64,000 bases of DNA from Eumeta japonica (Eukaryota; Arthropoda; Insecta; Lepidoptera; Psychidae). The notes beneath the pieces were generated by a model that was not told the origin of the DNA, did no database searches, and was given only the letters and a program-made list of their open reading frames with translations. The number at the start of each line of letters is the position of its first letter. Positions within the stretch are counted from its first letter, which is position 1. Below, one piece after another: positions 29,301-37,239 of this stretch. The DNA lies in NCBI GenBank assembly GCA_005406025.1, contig BGZK01001454.1, positions 62,001 through 126,000 on the forward strand, read 5' to 3'. Made by a program: the position numbers and the translations under genes.

Positions 29301-32300
29301 CTTTCTCCATACTTTATACATAAATGTTTAGTATTAATTAAGTATCTAATTATACGCTTCACAGCATTAACATGTTGCTGACTTGGATTGTTTACATATC
29401 TACTTAATACATTTACAGCAAATGATATGTCAGGCCTTGAAACAGAACACAAAATAGTAATGAACCAATGGCTTCTCTATATGGAAACTTCACAATATTT
29501 TCATCAACATTCTTTGTTATAATGACATTTATATCTGCAGGAGTACTAGTTGGATTTGCATTTGTCATACAAAATTTCTCAATTATATGGTCTATGTAAC
29601 CCCTTTGGTGAATATAGATACAATCATTTATTTTTAATTTCCATACCGACAAAATGTTTCAATTGTAAAACTTTTATTTTAAAAGCTTGTTCCAAATATT
29701 CTATTATCTCTTGTATGAGTTGTTTATTTGAAGATATGATAAGAGCATCGTCTACATAAATAATTAAAAATACTTTGATTTCATTAAAAATCCCTATAAA
29801 ATACAATTATCAGCCTGAGATTGTACAAAACCATATTTCATCAAAACTCGGTGAACCTTTTGTTCCAACAACGAGAAGCCTGTTTTAACCCATACAGAGA
29901 TTTATTTAACTTTAACACATGACTTTTATTTAAAGATACAGATACACCCTCAGGTACTTCTATAAAAATATTTTCTTGAAGATGCCCATTAAGAAAGGCA
30001 GTTTTCACATCAAATTGTTGTATTTCTAACTTATGCTTTGCTGCAATAGAAAGAATAATTCTTATAGAGTCATACCTCGTTGTTGGAGAGAATATTTCTT
30101 GATAATCCACATCTTTAATCTGAGTGAACCCACGTGCACATAAGCGAGCCTTGTAACGTGCTTCATTATTCTCACCCTTCTTAATTGTGAAAACCCATTT
30201 TGTTGTAAGAGTTCGTTGACCAGCTCTTGGTACCGCATTCCAGGTGTTGTTTTCTTTATGTGCAGATAATTCTTCTTTAATGGCTTGAGACCATTCATAT
30301 TTCTGTGGACTCTGCAAAGCTTCATCATATGTCTGAGGCAATGACAATTCAACTAGATTAGCTTCAAAACGTCTATTATTTCTTGGCCTCAAAGTTATGT
30401 TCCGGTGTGACATTATATCTTCTATTTCTTGTGATGGCTCATATGTTGGATCATCATTGTTGCAACTCAACAAGCTGTCATCAGACTCTGACACTGTAGT
30501 TTTAATTAATGTTTCATCCATATTTCTTACTTCAGTTTCATTATTTTGTATTGTTGTCTCTTCATTATCATCAATAGTACATATTTGTGTAATATTCTTT
30601 CTTACTTCTGGAACTTGATGTTCATCGAAAATCACATTTCTTGAAATTTTAATTGTCTTTTTATTCATGTCATACATTCTGTAATTGGTGTTGTCATAAC
30701 CAATCAGCAGCATTTTCTCACTCTTCTTTTCCAATTTTGTTCTTAATTGATCTGGAACATGGACATATCCAATACTGCCGAACACCTTCAAATGACCCAA
30801 TTCTGGTTTCGTTCCGTTCCATAATTCATATGGTGTCTTACCTGGGGTTTGGCTAGAAGATGTTCTATTCAATATGTAAACTGCACAGTTCACAGCTTCT
30901 GCCCACAGGTCCAGTGGCAGATCTCTTGCATATAACATGGAGCGAGCACTCTCCACTATGGTTCTAATCTCTCTTCTGCACGCCCATTTTGTTCTGGAGT
31001 GTATGGGGCAGTGAGCTCATGTACTATACCCTCTTTGTCCAAATATTCTTTAAAACTTTGTTAACGTATTCTCTTCCATTATCTGTGTGTAAGATTCTGA
31101 TATTGTGCATGTATTTATTTTTTACAATACAATTATATTTCTTGAAAACTTCCAGAACATCACTTTTATTTTTAATAAAATATACATGCCTGTGACTTGT
31201 AGCTGCGTCTTTAAATAACACAAAATATCTCATCCCTTGAACTGATGTGTGACTCATTGGTCCACAGACATCGCTGTAGATTAAGTCACCAGGCTGTAGT
31301 CCTTCACCTCTTACAGATTTACGAAATGGAAACCTGCATTGTTTTCCGTATGCACATGCTTCGCAAACAAAACTCTTTTCATCAATTTCATTAATTTTTA
31401 ATCCTTCAACAACATTATTGGCACACATACTTTTGATTTCTTTTAGGTTAATATGTCCCAGTCGCTCATGCCACGTTTTGATATCACTTTGATTATTTTG
31501 AACCAAGTTGCAAGTATCAGGAATTATTGTTTTTATATTCAACTCATATAAATTGTTTTCTGTGATTTTGGCACTCATTACCATTTTTTTGTCTTTATAA
31601 ATCGAAGCATTTGAATCTTTCTTCATAATAGTGTAACCTTTTCGTATAATAACACCTTCTGAAAATAAGTTTCTTCTCAAATTTGGGACATACAATACCC
31701 CATGCAGTTCACTGGTTTCCCACTGTCCATTGACATATCTCTTTATCAACACTTTACCAATGCCAGAGACTTCTACCGATTGCTTGTTTCCCAATGTCAA
31801 TGATTTCTCGCTGCATTTAAGTAACTCTACAAAGAAATCTTTTCTAAATGTCATGTGGGCAGAGGCGCCACTATCCATGATCCAAGCATTTTCTTCTGTA
31901 TTATAGGAACTGATTTCGACATTAAATGCCAACATGTCTGAAGATTCTTTCAGATGTTTTCTTGGTTTGTTCTGTTTTGGAAAACGACACTCTTTAGAAA
32001 AATGGCCACGCTTTCCACAATTGTAACACTCAAATCTATGTTTAGTAGTTTTGTTTTGACTTGTACCGCTCCCACATGATCTTGGCCCATTCTGCTTTGG
32101 CACATTCTTCCAACCTTTATTGACAACAAGAAGGGCTGTTTCTTGTTCTTCTACAGATGCTAAACTCGATTCTTCATCCAAAGACGGGCAGTCAAATTAT
32201 TGAGAGTTTGTTGTGTGGGGTCTAATGACATCCATGCTTGACGTATTGACCTATACTTCAGGGGCAATGTTCCAATTATTTTTGTTATAATGGCCATTTC

Positions 32301-34591
32301 ACTTACACTCTCGCCACTTTCTTTCAGCTGTTTTGCTAGATTTTCCACTTTCGAGATATGTTGTGCTACACTGTCATTTTCAGACATTTTGTATTGATAG
32401 AACTTTTCATGAATCAGCATTTTACATAGTTCACTCTTTTGTTCGTAAATAGATTCAAGTTTTCCATTATTTCTTTAGCAGTTTCACAGTTTTCTATCAA
32501 GGTAATTTGCTTGAAATCCATCGAAGAGGTTATGATGAACATCGCCATGCCATCATTTTTAACCACTCGGTGCTATTTATTTCAGGTTTCGGTATAGAAA
32601 TATCGATTCCCTTTGCCTTTAAGGCACATTTGATTTGAAATTTCCACTGCCTAAAGTTATTTCCATCAAATCTTTCTAGATTCATTGACCGTGCGGGATC
32701 CATTTTGAGGTTATCTATCAGTCAATGACTATCAGAAATTCTAGAACGGAATGTCACTTCACTTTTCTTTACCTTTTTTTTTATTTAGCAGTGTCCTGGG
32801 CCCATAACCTATTTTATTTATGGGATAGGATTTCTATAAACAATGTTTTCTTGTTTTATATATTTTATTTATATATAGCGATGCACATTGAAGGTAAGAA
32901 AACGAATACTAAAAACCACAGTACATACACGGGTGCCACCTTTTGGCAAAAATGTGAACTAAAAATAGTGTTACCTAATTAATTTAAATTTTCTTATAAT
33001 TTCAATTGTAATTAATATGTATTAAGAGACAAGTTTATGAAAACAATTATTTGCGTTTATAAACAATTTTGCAAAATTTTTGGCACATTAATAGTACAGA
33101 ATTATTCTGAGAAAATTTTATATTCCTTGTTAATTTATCTTGGAATAATATAGGGAACGGGAGTTATACACAAATATCTATGAAGACTGTTTTACTGCAT
33201 TAAACTCCTGATATTCTTTATACTGTATTTCAGGTGTGTGGTGTTTTTCGGCATCCTTTGAGTATGAGAAGTCACATGCGTAAACACAATAATGATACAC
33301 CTTATTCATGTCCTATATGTAAAAAAACATTTAGGAATACAAGCACAAGAAATTATCACATCAAGGTCAAACACGTGACAGGTAAACTTTAAATTTTTTC
33401 TCTTGTTATAACATCTATACAATATAAATGATTTCAACAAAAAATCATTCATATTTGTTTTTGAAAACCAATTAATTTAATCTATATAATACTATATTGC
33501 TGCAATCTACTATTATAGGATTCAAAAAATTGAACACTAAAACAAATTATAAGTGTATATTGCAATATATTATATTATGAACATAAAATTATGGAACCAC
33601 TAGAACACTATCCTATGATTATACTTCACTTATTTGTATATCAATCATCACGATAAGAAGTATCAAAAATCAAAATTTTCATATATACGAATATTATATT
33701 TTAACATAAACTAATAAAAAAATCGGAAATTTCGCAAATAATTCACATCATTGATATCATCTTCTCATGAGCGTACCCAGGGGGCATGGGAAGGCAGCTG
33801 CCCCCTCTTGGAAATTGTATGTTCACAATATTTATATGATCTGACCTAAAAAAATCTGACTTGCCCCCCGGGCCAGAATCTGGGTATGCCCATGCATTTT
33901 CTGCATTTGTATTGAACTTGATGTGCTTCTAAAATCTTTTATTCAGTTTGAATATAAAACTTTTTTACATTTTAAGTAAAGTATGTTGCAACATTAAAAT
34001 TAAACTGATATTTGAAATGGAATATTTTGTTTCAGATTTAAAGGGATCCAAAGAATCACTTGTAAACTTGATAAGTGATATTGTGGTATGTTTTGTTTTA
34101 ATTTTACATAAACATTAATAGCTCGACAGTATAATACATGTCCAAAGTTTATTGTTCCCAGGATACTGAAGTTGCTGCAAACAAAACAGAAATTAATATT
34201 CCATTTATATTGCCTTCACCTAATGAAATTGGCAATCTAAAAAAGAGGAGTGCTAGATCTGTCTCCAAATCAAAACTCGTAAGTTTGTATACCCATTCAA
34301 AACCATGATATCAATTCTATAATTTAATATTGAAAATAATATTGAAAATTTTAGGTCAAAACTAGAAGCCAAAAAGCCAATCCTAATGTCAATACATATT
34401 TTGACTGTGAATGTGGGATGTTATTCAAATACAAGAGCTCATTAGAACTACATAAACATAAATACAATAACCAACCTCATGTGTGACACTTTTCTTGTAG
34501 CATATGTAATAAAGTTTTTTCTTCCAAATCATGGCTTACAAGGCATCTAAGAACTGCTAGACATAAATATAATGAAAATAAGACCAACTGA
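2276..34591 (+). CDS. 14-exon C2H2 zinc-finger protein gene (spliced)
   Basis: Predicted nuclear, DNA-binding multi-finger protein. Exons are 2276-2333, 11444-11577, 12083-12161, 14623-14757, 15766-15909, 16185-16325, 16415-16488, 16560-19255, 25477-25555, 27397-27627, 33234-33381, 34036-34085, 34162-34278 and 34355-34591. Every junction has GT/AG and matching phase, and three fingers are completed across introns (exons 1-2, 3-4, 10-11), which is strong proof of linkage. Order: six C2H2 fingers, a central region of about 925 residues, two fingers plus one with X11 spacing, one canonical finger, a degenerate CX1C finger, and a final finger after an in-frame TGA (34484-34486). Length is about 1405 residues to that TGA, or about 1440 with readthrough. 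Two frameshifts sit in A5 runs (14674-14678 and 17637-17641). I do not recognise an ortholog. Introns are filled with transposons. It could be a pseudogene, but clean splice sites and conserved fingers argue for a real gene with assembly errors. Confidence 0.85.
4217..5440 (+). mobile_element. Dead mariner element (CG...CG ends, TA target site)
   Basis: The terminal inverted repeats, about 25 bp and imperfect, begin CGTGGGGCAC on the left. The reverse complement of the right end begins CGTAGGGTGC. Both are flanked by TA (4215-4216 and 5441-5442). The interior is a + strand transposase relic with stops and indels. The best block (4883-5143) reads KRMIASFFSKTGH, then LHCDNASSQ (second catalytic D region) and EQNVELSF. 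The length of 1224 bp fits mariner. The N-terminal half is badly shifted, so it is inactive. Confidence 0.85.
4360..5370 (+). pseudogene. Mariner transposase pseudogene
   Basis: This is the reading-frame remnant inside the 4217-5440 element. The C-terminal half is recognisable, including the stretch around the second catalytic aspartate (CDNASS). In-frame stops break it, for example just after the VELSFYYT stretch where the family has a proline-rich segment. The residues resemble the cecropia/irritans branch more than Mos1; that subfamily call is tentative. Confidence 0.75.
5920..7200 (-). mobile_element. LINE reverse-transcriptase 3' fragment, copy 1 (interrupted)
   Basis: The minus strand reads NKSRLTKQHYRANACDGKVS with SIGGIL nearby (6649-6912) and MYGS-type sequence near 7060. 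These are the C-terminal tail of a non-LTR retrotransposon RT, shared with the copy at 7285-9180. The most 3' part (5935-6010) parallels 7345-7430, with an unrelated insertion of about 600 bp (6010-6640) between. Frames are broken. Confidence 0.65.
6015..6640. repeat. Interspersed repeat-like insert in LINE copy 1
   Basis: It separates two parts of the LINE copy that are continuous in copy 2. It begins with a phrase (aaatggcagaaacggaaccc) that I associate with a common insect interspersed repeat. No coding content or clear terminal repeat is visible, and the family is unassigned. Confidence 0.35.
7285..9180 (-). mobile_element. LINE reverse-transcriptase fragment, copy 2, with nested insertion
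   Basis: The minus strand encodes the C-terminal part of a non-LTR RT. Near 8590-9180 there are remnants of an RT block followed by a FMYGSES-like motif. At 7295-7498 the frame reads RRSYADHIGGILKKGQ and RNRRACMKRLMNVSEAR. It is internally deleted and frameshifted. A jockey-like piece splits it at 7534-8576, with a 10-bp duplication, exactly within the SRLTK codons. Confidence 0.75.
7534..8576 (-). mobile_element. Jockey-like LINE insertion with gag zinc knuckle and TSD
   Basis: It is GC-richer than its surroundings. Flanking copies of AGTCTACTTT (7524-7533 and 8577-8586) are the target-site duplication. The minus strand ends in a short A-tract next to the left copy, as expected for a retroposed 3' end. 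The 5' part encodes a gag-type segment, NHGTTQCTRNKD, with a CCHC knuckle CVLCKQKGHTTNFLRC (8320-8529), then basic sequence. No RT domain is present, so it is internally deleted as well as truncated. Confidence 0.75.
9791..11047 (-). mobile_element. Full-length dead Mos1-like mariner
   Basis: Terminal inverted repeats match at 23 of 25 positions (9793-9817 against 11021-11045; core AAGGTTCCGCCGTTTT on the left) and are flanked by TA (9789-9790 and 11048-11049). The length of 1257 bp is typical. The minus-strand transposase relic fills 9854-10883. Confidence 0.88.
9854..10883 (-). pseudogene. Mos1-like (mauritiana-type) mariner transposase pseudogene
   Basis: The relic spans about 343 codons, against 345 residues for Mos1. 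From the ATG at 10883 the line begins MFKFEPN, then KKSAAEAH. Later come the VTGDEKWI-type block around the first catalytic D (near 10430), WWDQLGVMYYELL, ILLHDNAQLH (second D) and HPPYSPDIAPS with the region of the third D. It ends at DGQYFD. In-frame stops early in the frame and several frameshifts make it inactive. A segment around the third catalytic residue is garbled. Confidence 0.85.
11444..11577 (+). CDS. Zinc-finger gene exon 2
   Basis: The acceptor is GTTACAG and the donor GTAAGT. It completes finger 1 (H-LKNI-H) and encodes finger 2, CEYC-X12-HKGRYH. It enters in phase 1 and leaves in phase 0. Confidence 0.85.
12083..12161 (+). CDS. Zinc-finger gene exon 3
   Basis: The acceptor is CATTACAG and the donor GTAAGT. 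It encodes a serine/basic linker and the CNYC half of finger 3. It leaves in phase 1, and the H-X4-H half is in exon 4. Confidence 0.82.
13452..14522 (+). mobile_element. Truncated Helitron in intron 3
   Basis: The 5' end reads TCTATACTAATATTATTAAC, the usual insect Helitron start. The 3' end has a GC-rich hairpin (GCGGGTGAAACCGC) followed by CTAG. It sits between A (13451) and T (14523), the expected AT target. Most of the coding region is missing; only the end of the helicase remains. Confidence 0.9.
13970..14183 (+). pseudogene. Helitron helicase C-terminal remnant
   Basis: The frame reads GQTIKVAGIHL, then FSHGQFYVACSRVSKLQNLH, and a C-terminal NIVYRSLLQ. This is the last helicase motif (VACSR) and tail of a PIF1-type Helitron Rep/Hel protein. 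The rest of the protein is absent. Confidence 0.85.
14623..14757 (+). CDS. Zinc-finger gene exon 4 (frameshifted)
   Basis: The acceptor is TTTCCCAG and the donor GTGAGT. It completes finger 3 (SHLLQHIQSIH) and encodes finger 4, CKLC-X12-HIAEQH. The two fingers lie in different frames. The A5 run at 14674-14678 needs to be one base shorter for both to be read and for the exon to leave in phase 0, as exon 5 requires. Confidence 0.75.
15388..15672 (+). mobile_element. tRNA-derived SINE (lepidopteran type)
   Basis: An A-box-like segment (gtggcctagtagttaattc) and a B-box-like GGTTCCATCC sit at tRNA-like spacing. The tail, gtgggagagtatgcctagca, resembles the standard end of lepidopteran SINEs. It lies in intron 4. 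I see no clear target duplication. Confidence 0.7.
15766..15909 (+). CDS. Zinc-finger gene exon 5 (linker)
   Basis: The acceptor is ATTTCAG and the donor GTAAGT, with phase 0 on both sides. It encodes 48 acidic/polar residues (IKKNESQKNNSEACEDVFND and onward) with no finger, a linker between fingers 4 and 5. Confidence 0.8.
16185..16325 (+). CDS. Zinc-finger gene exon 6
   Basis: The acceptor is TTTTACAG and the donor GTAATT. It encodes finger 5, CDFC-X12-HLPVH, followed by GTQKPFK, a linker resembling the classic TGEKPF. It is phase 0 on both sides. Confidence 0.85.
16415..16488 (+). CDS. Zinc-finger gene exon 7
   Basis: The acceptor is TTTTTTCAG and the donor GTATAT. It encodes finger 6, CFLC-X12-HAKEQH, starting on the first codon so that it directly follows the linker in exon 6. 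The following intron is only 71 bp. Confidence 0.8.
16560..19255 (+). CDS. Zinc-finger gene exon 8, large low-complexity exon
   Basis: The acceptor is GTTTTCAG and the donor GTACGT. About 899 codons are rich in Asn, Ser, Asp, Thr and Gln, with no finger, signal peptide or membrane segment, so this is probably a disordered regulatory spacer. Degenerate repeats built on a (L/S)VDF-x-x-AQ core occur around 18237, 18405, 18560, 18712 and 19180. A +1 homopolymer change is needed at 17637-17641: the frame to the left ends at TAA 17644-17646 and resumes immediately in the next frame (NTSNTDTDDIQDI). The longest frames are 16618-17646 and 17769-19277. Confidence 0.85.
20290..20800 (+). repeat. 126-bp tandem repeats at the Helitron N-terminus
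   Basis: Near-identical units start at about 20296, 20422, 20548 and 20674, giving 126 bp or 42 codons. Each combines two related pieces on the theme of LLDAEYHTAQRAAETQGQ and LILNAKRQAAETEGQ. Such Arg/Ala/Glu-rich repeats are usual ahead of the Helitron-like N domain and probably form helices. More diverged units continue on both sides (20040-20960). Confidence 0.85.
20990..25182 (+). pseudogene. Helitron Rep/helicase pseudogene
   Basis: The N domain includes the stretch around MHPDRTPSGE (21560) and the frame 21809-22198 (ISCMDFYAYRIMTRENDF, then HLQDAVANNGN). The Rep HUH signature is intact as HGLPHVHILVW, with HVH at 22366-22374, though an in-frame stop precedes it. The frame 22696-22959 contains NKGSDQAIF and HERHPTV. 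The linker is 23216-23800. The helicase Walker A is APGGTGKTY (23905-23930), GDFRQTLPV lies near 24270, and the final motif HGQLYVACSRVSNPQNL is near 25105. Many stops and frameshifts make it inactive. Confidence 0.85.
24522..24570. repeat. Perfect 22-bp inverted repeat in the Helitron helicase
   Basis: The arms 24522-24543 and 24549-24570 are exact reverse complements around a 5-base loop (TAGGT). The left arm starts GATCAGAATAGACATT. It lies inside the helicase reading frame and keeps the frame open. It looks like a templated duplication or foldback artefact, not a regulatory hairpin. Confidence 0.85.
25477..25555 (+). CDS. Zinc-finger gene exon 9
   Basis: The acceptor is TATACAG and the donor GTGAGT. 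It enters in phase 2 to match exon 8 and leaves in phase 0. It encodes SVSLSSISKKEQISD and an acidic end, still spacer. It lies only 74 bp after the Helitron end. Confidence 0.75.
26270..26945 (-). mobile_element. Jockey-type LINE 3' fragment in intron 9
   Basis: The minus strand at 26740-26937 reads VFVLQKRAVRAIYKLGPCAS and LRNKFKEIGILTL, the RT C-terminal region of lepidopteran jockey-type LINEs. The 3' UTR ends near 26273 at a phrase (caaaatatctttatttcata on +) seen at the end of many such copies. It is 5'-truncated and inactive. Confidence 0.75.
27397..27627 (+). CDS. Zinc-finger gene exon 10
   Basis: The acceptor is TTTTCAG and the donor GTATGA. It encodes fingers 7 and 8 (CDLC-X12-HKKIH and CDMC-X12-HIKYH) and the first Cys of finger 9. 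It is phase 0 on both sides. The open frame reaches 27633, just past the donor. Confidence 0.85.
27700..27975. mobile_element. Small inverted-repeat element (MITE-like)
   Basis: The left side has TTTGGAACGAAGTTCCTTAT and the right side carries the inverse, GGAACTTCGTTCAACC. An AT-rich centre has no coding capacity. It lies in intron 10. The family is not assigned. Confidence 0.5.
28593..28785 (-). repeat. Copia 3' LTR
   Basis: This copy is identical to 32812-33005 except for an A4 instead of an A5 run (28744-28747 here). On the minus strand it begins TTGAAATTATAAG and ends just inside the TTGTA duplication. Confidence 0.93.
28832..32703 (-). CDS. Copia gag-pol polyprotein (frame interrupted at homopolymers)
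   Basis: The start is the ATG at 32703, encoding MDPARSMNLERFDGNNF. Order on the minus strand: gag; CCHC knuckle CYNCGKRGHFSKEC (about 32030); protease WIMDSGASAHM (about 31880); integrase HHCC (WHERLGHIN to CEACAYGKQ) and catalytic DSD-type residues (IYSDVCGP, LHTDNGREY); RT with IYVDDALIIS (about 29750); and RNase H (about 29290) to the stop at 28832. Nine single-base frame changes all lie in A/T runs of 2 to 5: near 32556, 32460, 32180, 31049, 30974, 29843, 29797, 29631 and 29451. Eight of them are one base short. I see no nonsense substitution, so the protein may really be intact. Confidence 0.88.
32812..33005 (-). repeat. Copia 5' LTR
   Basis: It is adjacent to the primer-binding site (32796-32811). 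It matches the 3' LTR over its full length with a single extra A. Confidence 0.93.
33234..33381 (+). CDS. Zinc-finger gene exon 11
   Basis: The acceptor is ATTTCAG and the donor GTAAAC. It completes finger 9 (CKVC across the intron, then X11 before HMRKH, one residue shorter than usual) and encodes finger 10, CPIC-X12-HIKVKH. The tract ends in phase 1. Confidence 0.85.
33765..33898. mobile_element. Short GC-rich inverted repeat
   Basis: GAGCGTACCCAGGGGGC on the left faces CTGGGTATGCCC on the right, and the inner edges GGGGGC/GCCCCC also pair. It is non-coding, MITE-like, in intron 11. The family is unknown. Confidence 0.5.
34036..34085 (+). CDS. Zinc-finger gene exon 12
   Basis: The acceptor is TGTTTCAG and the donor GTATGT. 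It enters in phase 1 and leaves in phase 0. Sixteen whole codons plus a split one encode the linker DLKGSKESLVNLISDIV. Confidence 0.75.
34162..34278 (+). CDS. Zinc-finger gene exon 13
   Basis: The acceptor is GTTCCCAG and the donor GTAAGT, with phase 0 on both sides. Thirty-nine residues end in a basic stretch, LKKRSARSVSKSKL, a candidate nuclear-localisation segment. Confidence 0.78.
34355..34591 (+). CDS. Zinc-finger gene exon 14 (last; internal TGA)
   Basis: The acceptor is ATTTTAG. It encodes a degenerate finger, CEC-X12-HKH, then KYNNQPHV and TGA (34484-34486) in the context TGA-C. The same frame stays open for 34 more codons, which encode a full finger, CSIC-X12-HLRTARH, and end at TGA 34589-34591. 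A splice explanation would need a 20-bp intron, which is too short. So this is either a nonsense mutation, a sequence error or stop-codon readthrough. Confidence 0.8.
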
Positions 34592-36380
34592 ATGTAATCT
34601 GTGATAATTTAGCTTTAAATATAGTATTCTATGTATATTAACTATTTCATTGAATTCATAAATATTTGCAGCTTACGTTTTATTGATATTTAATACTAAG
34701 AAAAATCTGTTATAAAGTAACATCCACAGATAACAATCGCTTAGAGACAAGATATTTGGCTTTCACAATTATATTTCATTTTTAAAACCTCGAAAATAGG
34801 AGACATAATGGATGTGAAATTCCCATACAGAAAGAACAATAATAAAATACGACCAGTGCATGATAATAAAGATCAAACATTCCATTTTATAAATAAGATT
34901 TATTTGTAATAAAAACAGTTATTATTACAAGGTCAAATCCAAAAACTTCGCCAAGTTTTAACAAATTAAAAAGCCATGCAACATTTCGCGTCTAAACAGT
35001 ACACAAGACCATTAAACCTGTGTTTCTATATAAAATATGAAAATAACAGGTATATCAAAATCTTTGTATTCCTATTTCAATAAAACAGACACTACACCTT
35101 AAAAGTTATGGACGAGTGAATATTTTATTCATAACTTTTTGCCAGATGCTGTCAATCATGCATGTCTGTCATTTTGACAAGTGTTTATTTCTCTTGTGTT
35201 CTATATTGCTTAATGATCTCTTCAAGATTGGGTGAGATATGAAAGTGATGTAACAAATCAATGCAGTTTTAGTCGACTTATTAATTATGATGATAACATA
35301 CATGAATAAGAAAATTAAACTGAATTGGGCTTTTATTCATTTTTTGTATACGTGTGACCAACAAAGAGAAGTAACGACCCGAGTTTCATTAAAATCTGTA
35401 CTAATTCAATTATTTTAATTTCAAGCCATCTACAGAATAATGGTTGTAAAATTGGCATTACCTTTCCAAAATCAAAACTTTTCCAGCCATAGCTTCTCAT
35501 AGAATTGGTTAATTTGAGATAAAAATTCCACCCTCTATGTCCACAAACTTATGGAAAAGGCATTATTAAATGTCTTCCAATGATTGCAGTGATAATTAGG
35601 TTGGCAAACTAGAAACACCGTTTCTGGACATTTTTCTCTATGGGAAAGATTGGACTAAGGTGTGCTACATACGTGATGTGAAAGGCGCAAAATGATATTA
35701 TAGATACTCATTTATATTCTAGTTCTGTGTTGTGATTGAAACATATTGAGACTTGCATGATAATATAAAGAGGCTCTTAGAGTTGCATTACTCTGCGCCA
35801 CAAGGGATGATAGAGTAATACCTTTACTTTTTTACTTCTTATGATAACTTTATTAAAAGTCGGTGGCTTTCTTGTAATGGCCCACAATTGCCAATGGTGG
35901 GATGGGCTGTGATTGCCACCGCTATCTGCATGCTGATCAAGTTCATTGGGAAGATCTCCATTGAACAAAATTGGCATCAAAATAGTTATTACAATTTTTT
36001 TTTCATGCATACAAATATTACCCTGCTGTACATTGATTGAGAAGAAGAAAATTAGGACAAATATAATACAATATTATTCCTCACCTGTAAATATATAATG
36101 TCGTTTTTGTCACATGAATTTTAATATAAACATCAATAAAAATTAAATGATATTCATATCAAAAATAAGTAAAGGATAAAAAAAATTAAATAAAACTTGT
36201 CAAATACATATTAGTTCCTGCATATCAATAAGTACATTTCCATTCCCTATTAAAAAAAAATAAGCCAATAGTTAACTATGAAGTTAAACTCTGCTGGAAA
36301 CTGTAAATGTTTTTCTATTAATTTGGCTTAAATATTCTAATAAAAATAATATAAATCTTGGTCGCGAATATAAATGTATA
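34592..36380. other. 3' UTR and intergenic sequence
   Basis: AT-rich DNA after the zinc-finger stop has several AATAAA-like signals (for example around 34848). Open frames in it, including 35777-36010 on the minus strand, show no recognisable domain. I see no gene. Confidence 0.5.
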
Positions 36381-37239
36381 CCGGGTGTCAATTAAGTCCT
36401 GGGACAGCTGTATATTTTCTCAAGTAAAATATTTAAAAAGAAAGTCATGTTCATTTCTTAAGTAACTCTTAAAAAGGAATCCATTGGTGACCTTCAATTT
36501 GACCTTGGACTTGACCTTTAATATTATTTTAAGATTAATTTCTTTTTTTTTTTAATGAATACATCAATTTTTCACACCAGTATTCAAAAGAGCAGAAAAT
36601 TGCATGTCCAAAACGGTATTTCGTGATCTTCAAAACTCAAATCGAGATAAATCGTGGAAAAATTTTCAAAACACTATAGTCTTTAAACTTTAAAAGGTTT
36701 ATGAATAAACAAAAGTTTGACAAAATTTCGAGACCAACAACATTGATCAACTTTAATTTTGAGATGAGCATTGAACATTATTTAAAAGTTAAAGTACTTT
36801 TTGAATTGATAAATTTACAATCGCTCTTATTCTTATTTTTAACGTTGCCATTGATGAGATTAAAATGAATGAATGAAATTACCTTGATGTGACTGATTAG
36901 CAAAGATCTCCTTGCCTGCCACTGTTGAGTTGCTTGAGTGAGGTGTGTTCCAGGTTCAGACGACTTTGGAATAACCCTCACGGTCAAACACTACATCTGA
37001 TTCAAGTATGTATCTGAATGCAAGATTTTTCGTTCTATCTATTACTGGTTTGAAAAATGGAGATTTCCATTAAAAAAAACAAGTTGCCCTTGAAATAACC
37101 TTGAAGGTCAAGTCCAAGGTTGAATAGAAAATTACCATTGGATTCCTCGTTAAAAATTTACTTAAGAAATGATCTTGACCTTTTTTAAAAATACTTTACT
37201 TGTGAAAATATAAAGCTGTCCCAGGACTTAATTAACGAC
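36381..37239. mobile_element. Palindromic Tc1/mariner-like MITE
   Basis: Long inverted repeats of roughly 270 bp face each other. The outer ends share AATTAAGTCCTGGGACAGCT, and the match continues inward through the segments around ACTTGACCTT and CAACCTTGGACTTGAC. TA flanks both ends (36379-36380 and 37240-37241). There is no coding capacity. Confidence 0.75.

Larger units (their letters stand above)
28593..33005 (-). mobile_element. Copia LTR retrotransposon, antisense in intron 10
   Basis: LTRs of 193 and 194 bp are flanked by a 5-bp duplication TTGTA (28588-28592 and 33006-33010). On the minus strand the 5' LTR is followed by GGTTATGGGCCCAG, the initiator-Met tRNA primer site used by copia elements. 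A purine-rich tract precedes the 3' LTR. The interior encodes gag, protease, integrase, RT and RNase H in copia order. The LTRs differ by one A in a homopolymer, so the insertion is very recent. Confidence 0.95.

Noticed and set aside
30397..31195. Plus-strand frames inside the Copia element
   Set aside because: They are antisense to gag-pol and have no recognisable content.
34481..34500. A 20-bp intron (GTGTGACAC...TTGTAG) removing the TGA
   Set aside because: It has GT and AG ends but is far shorter than any known insect intron.
35777..36010. 77-codon minus-strand frame
   Set aside because: There is no recognisable motif and no splice or promoter support.
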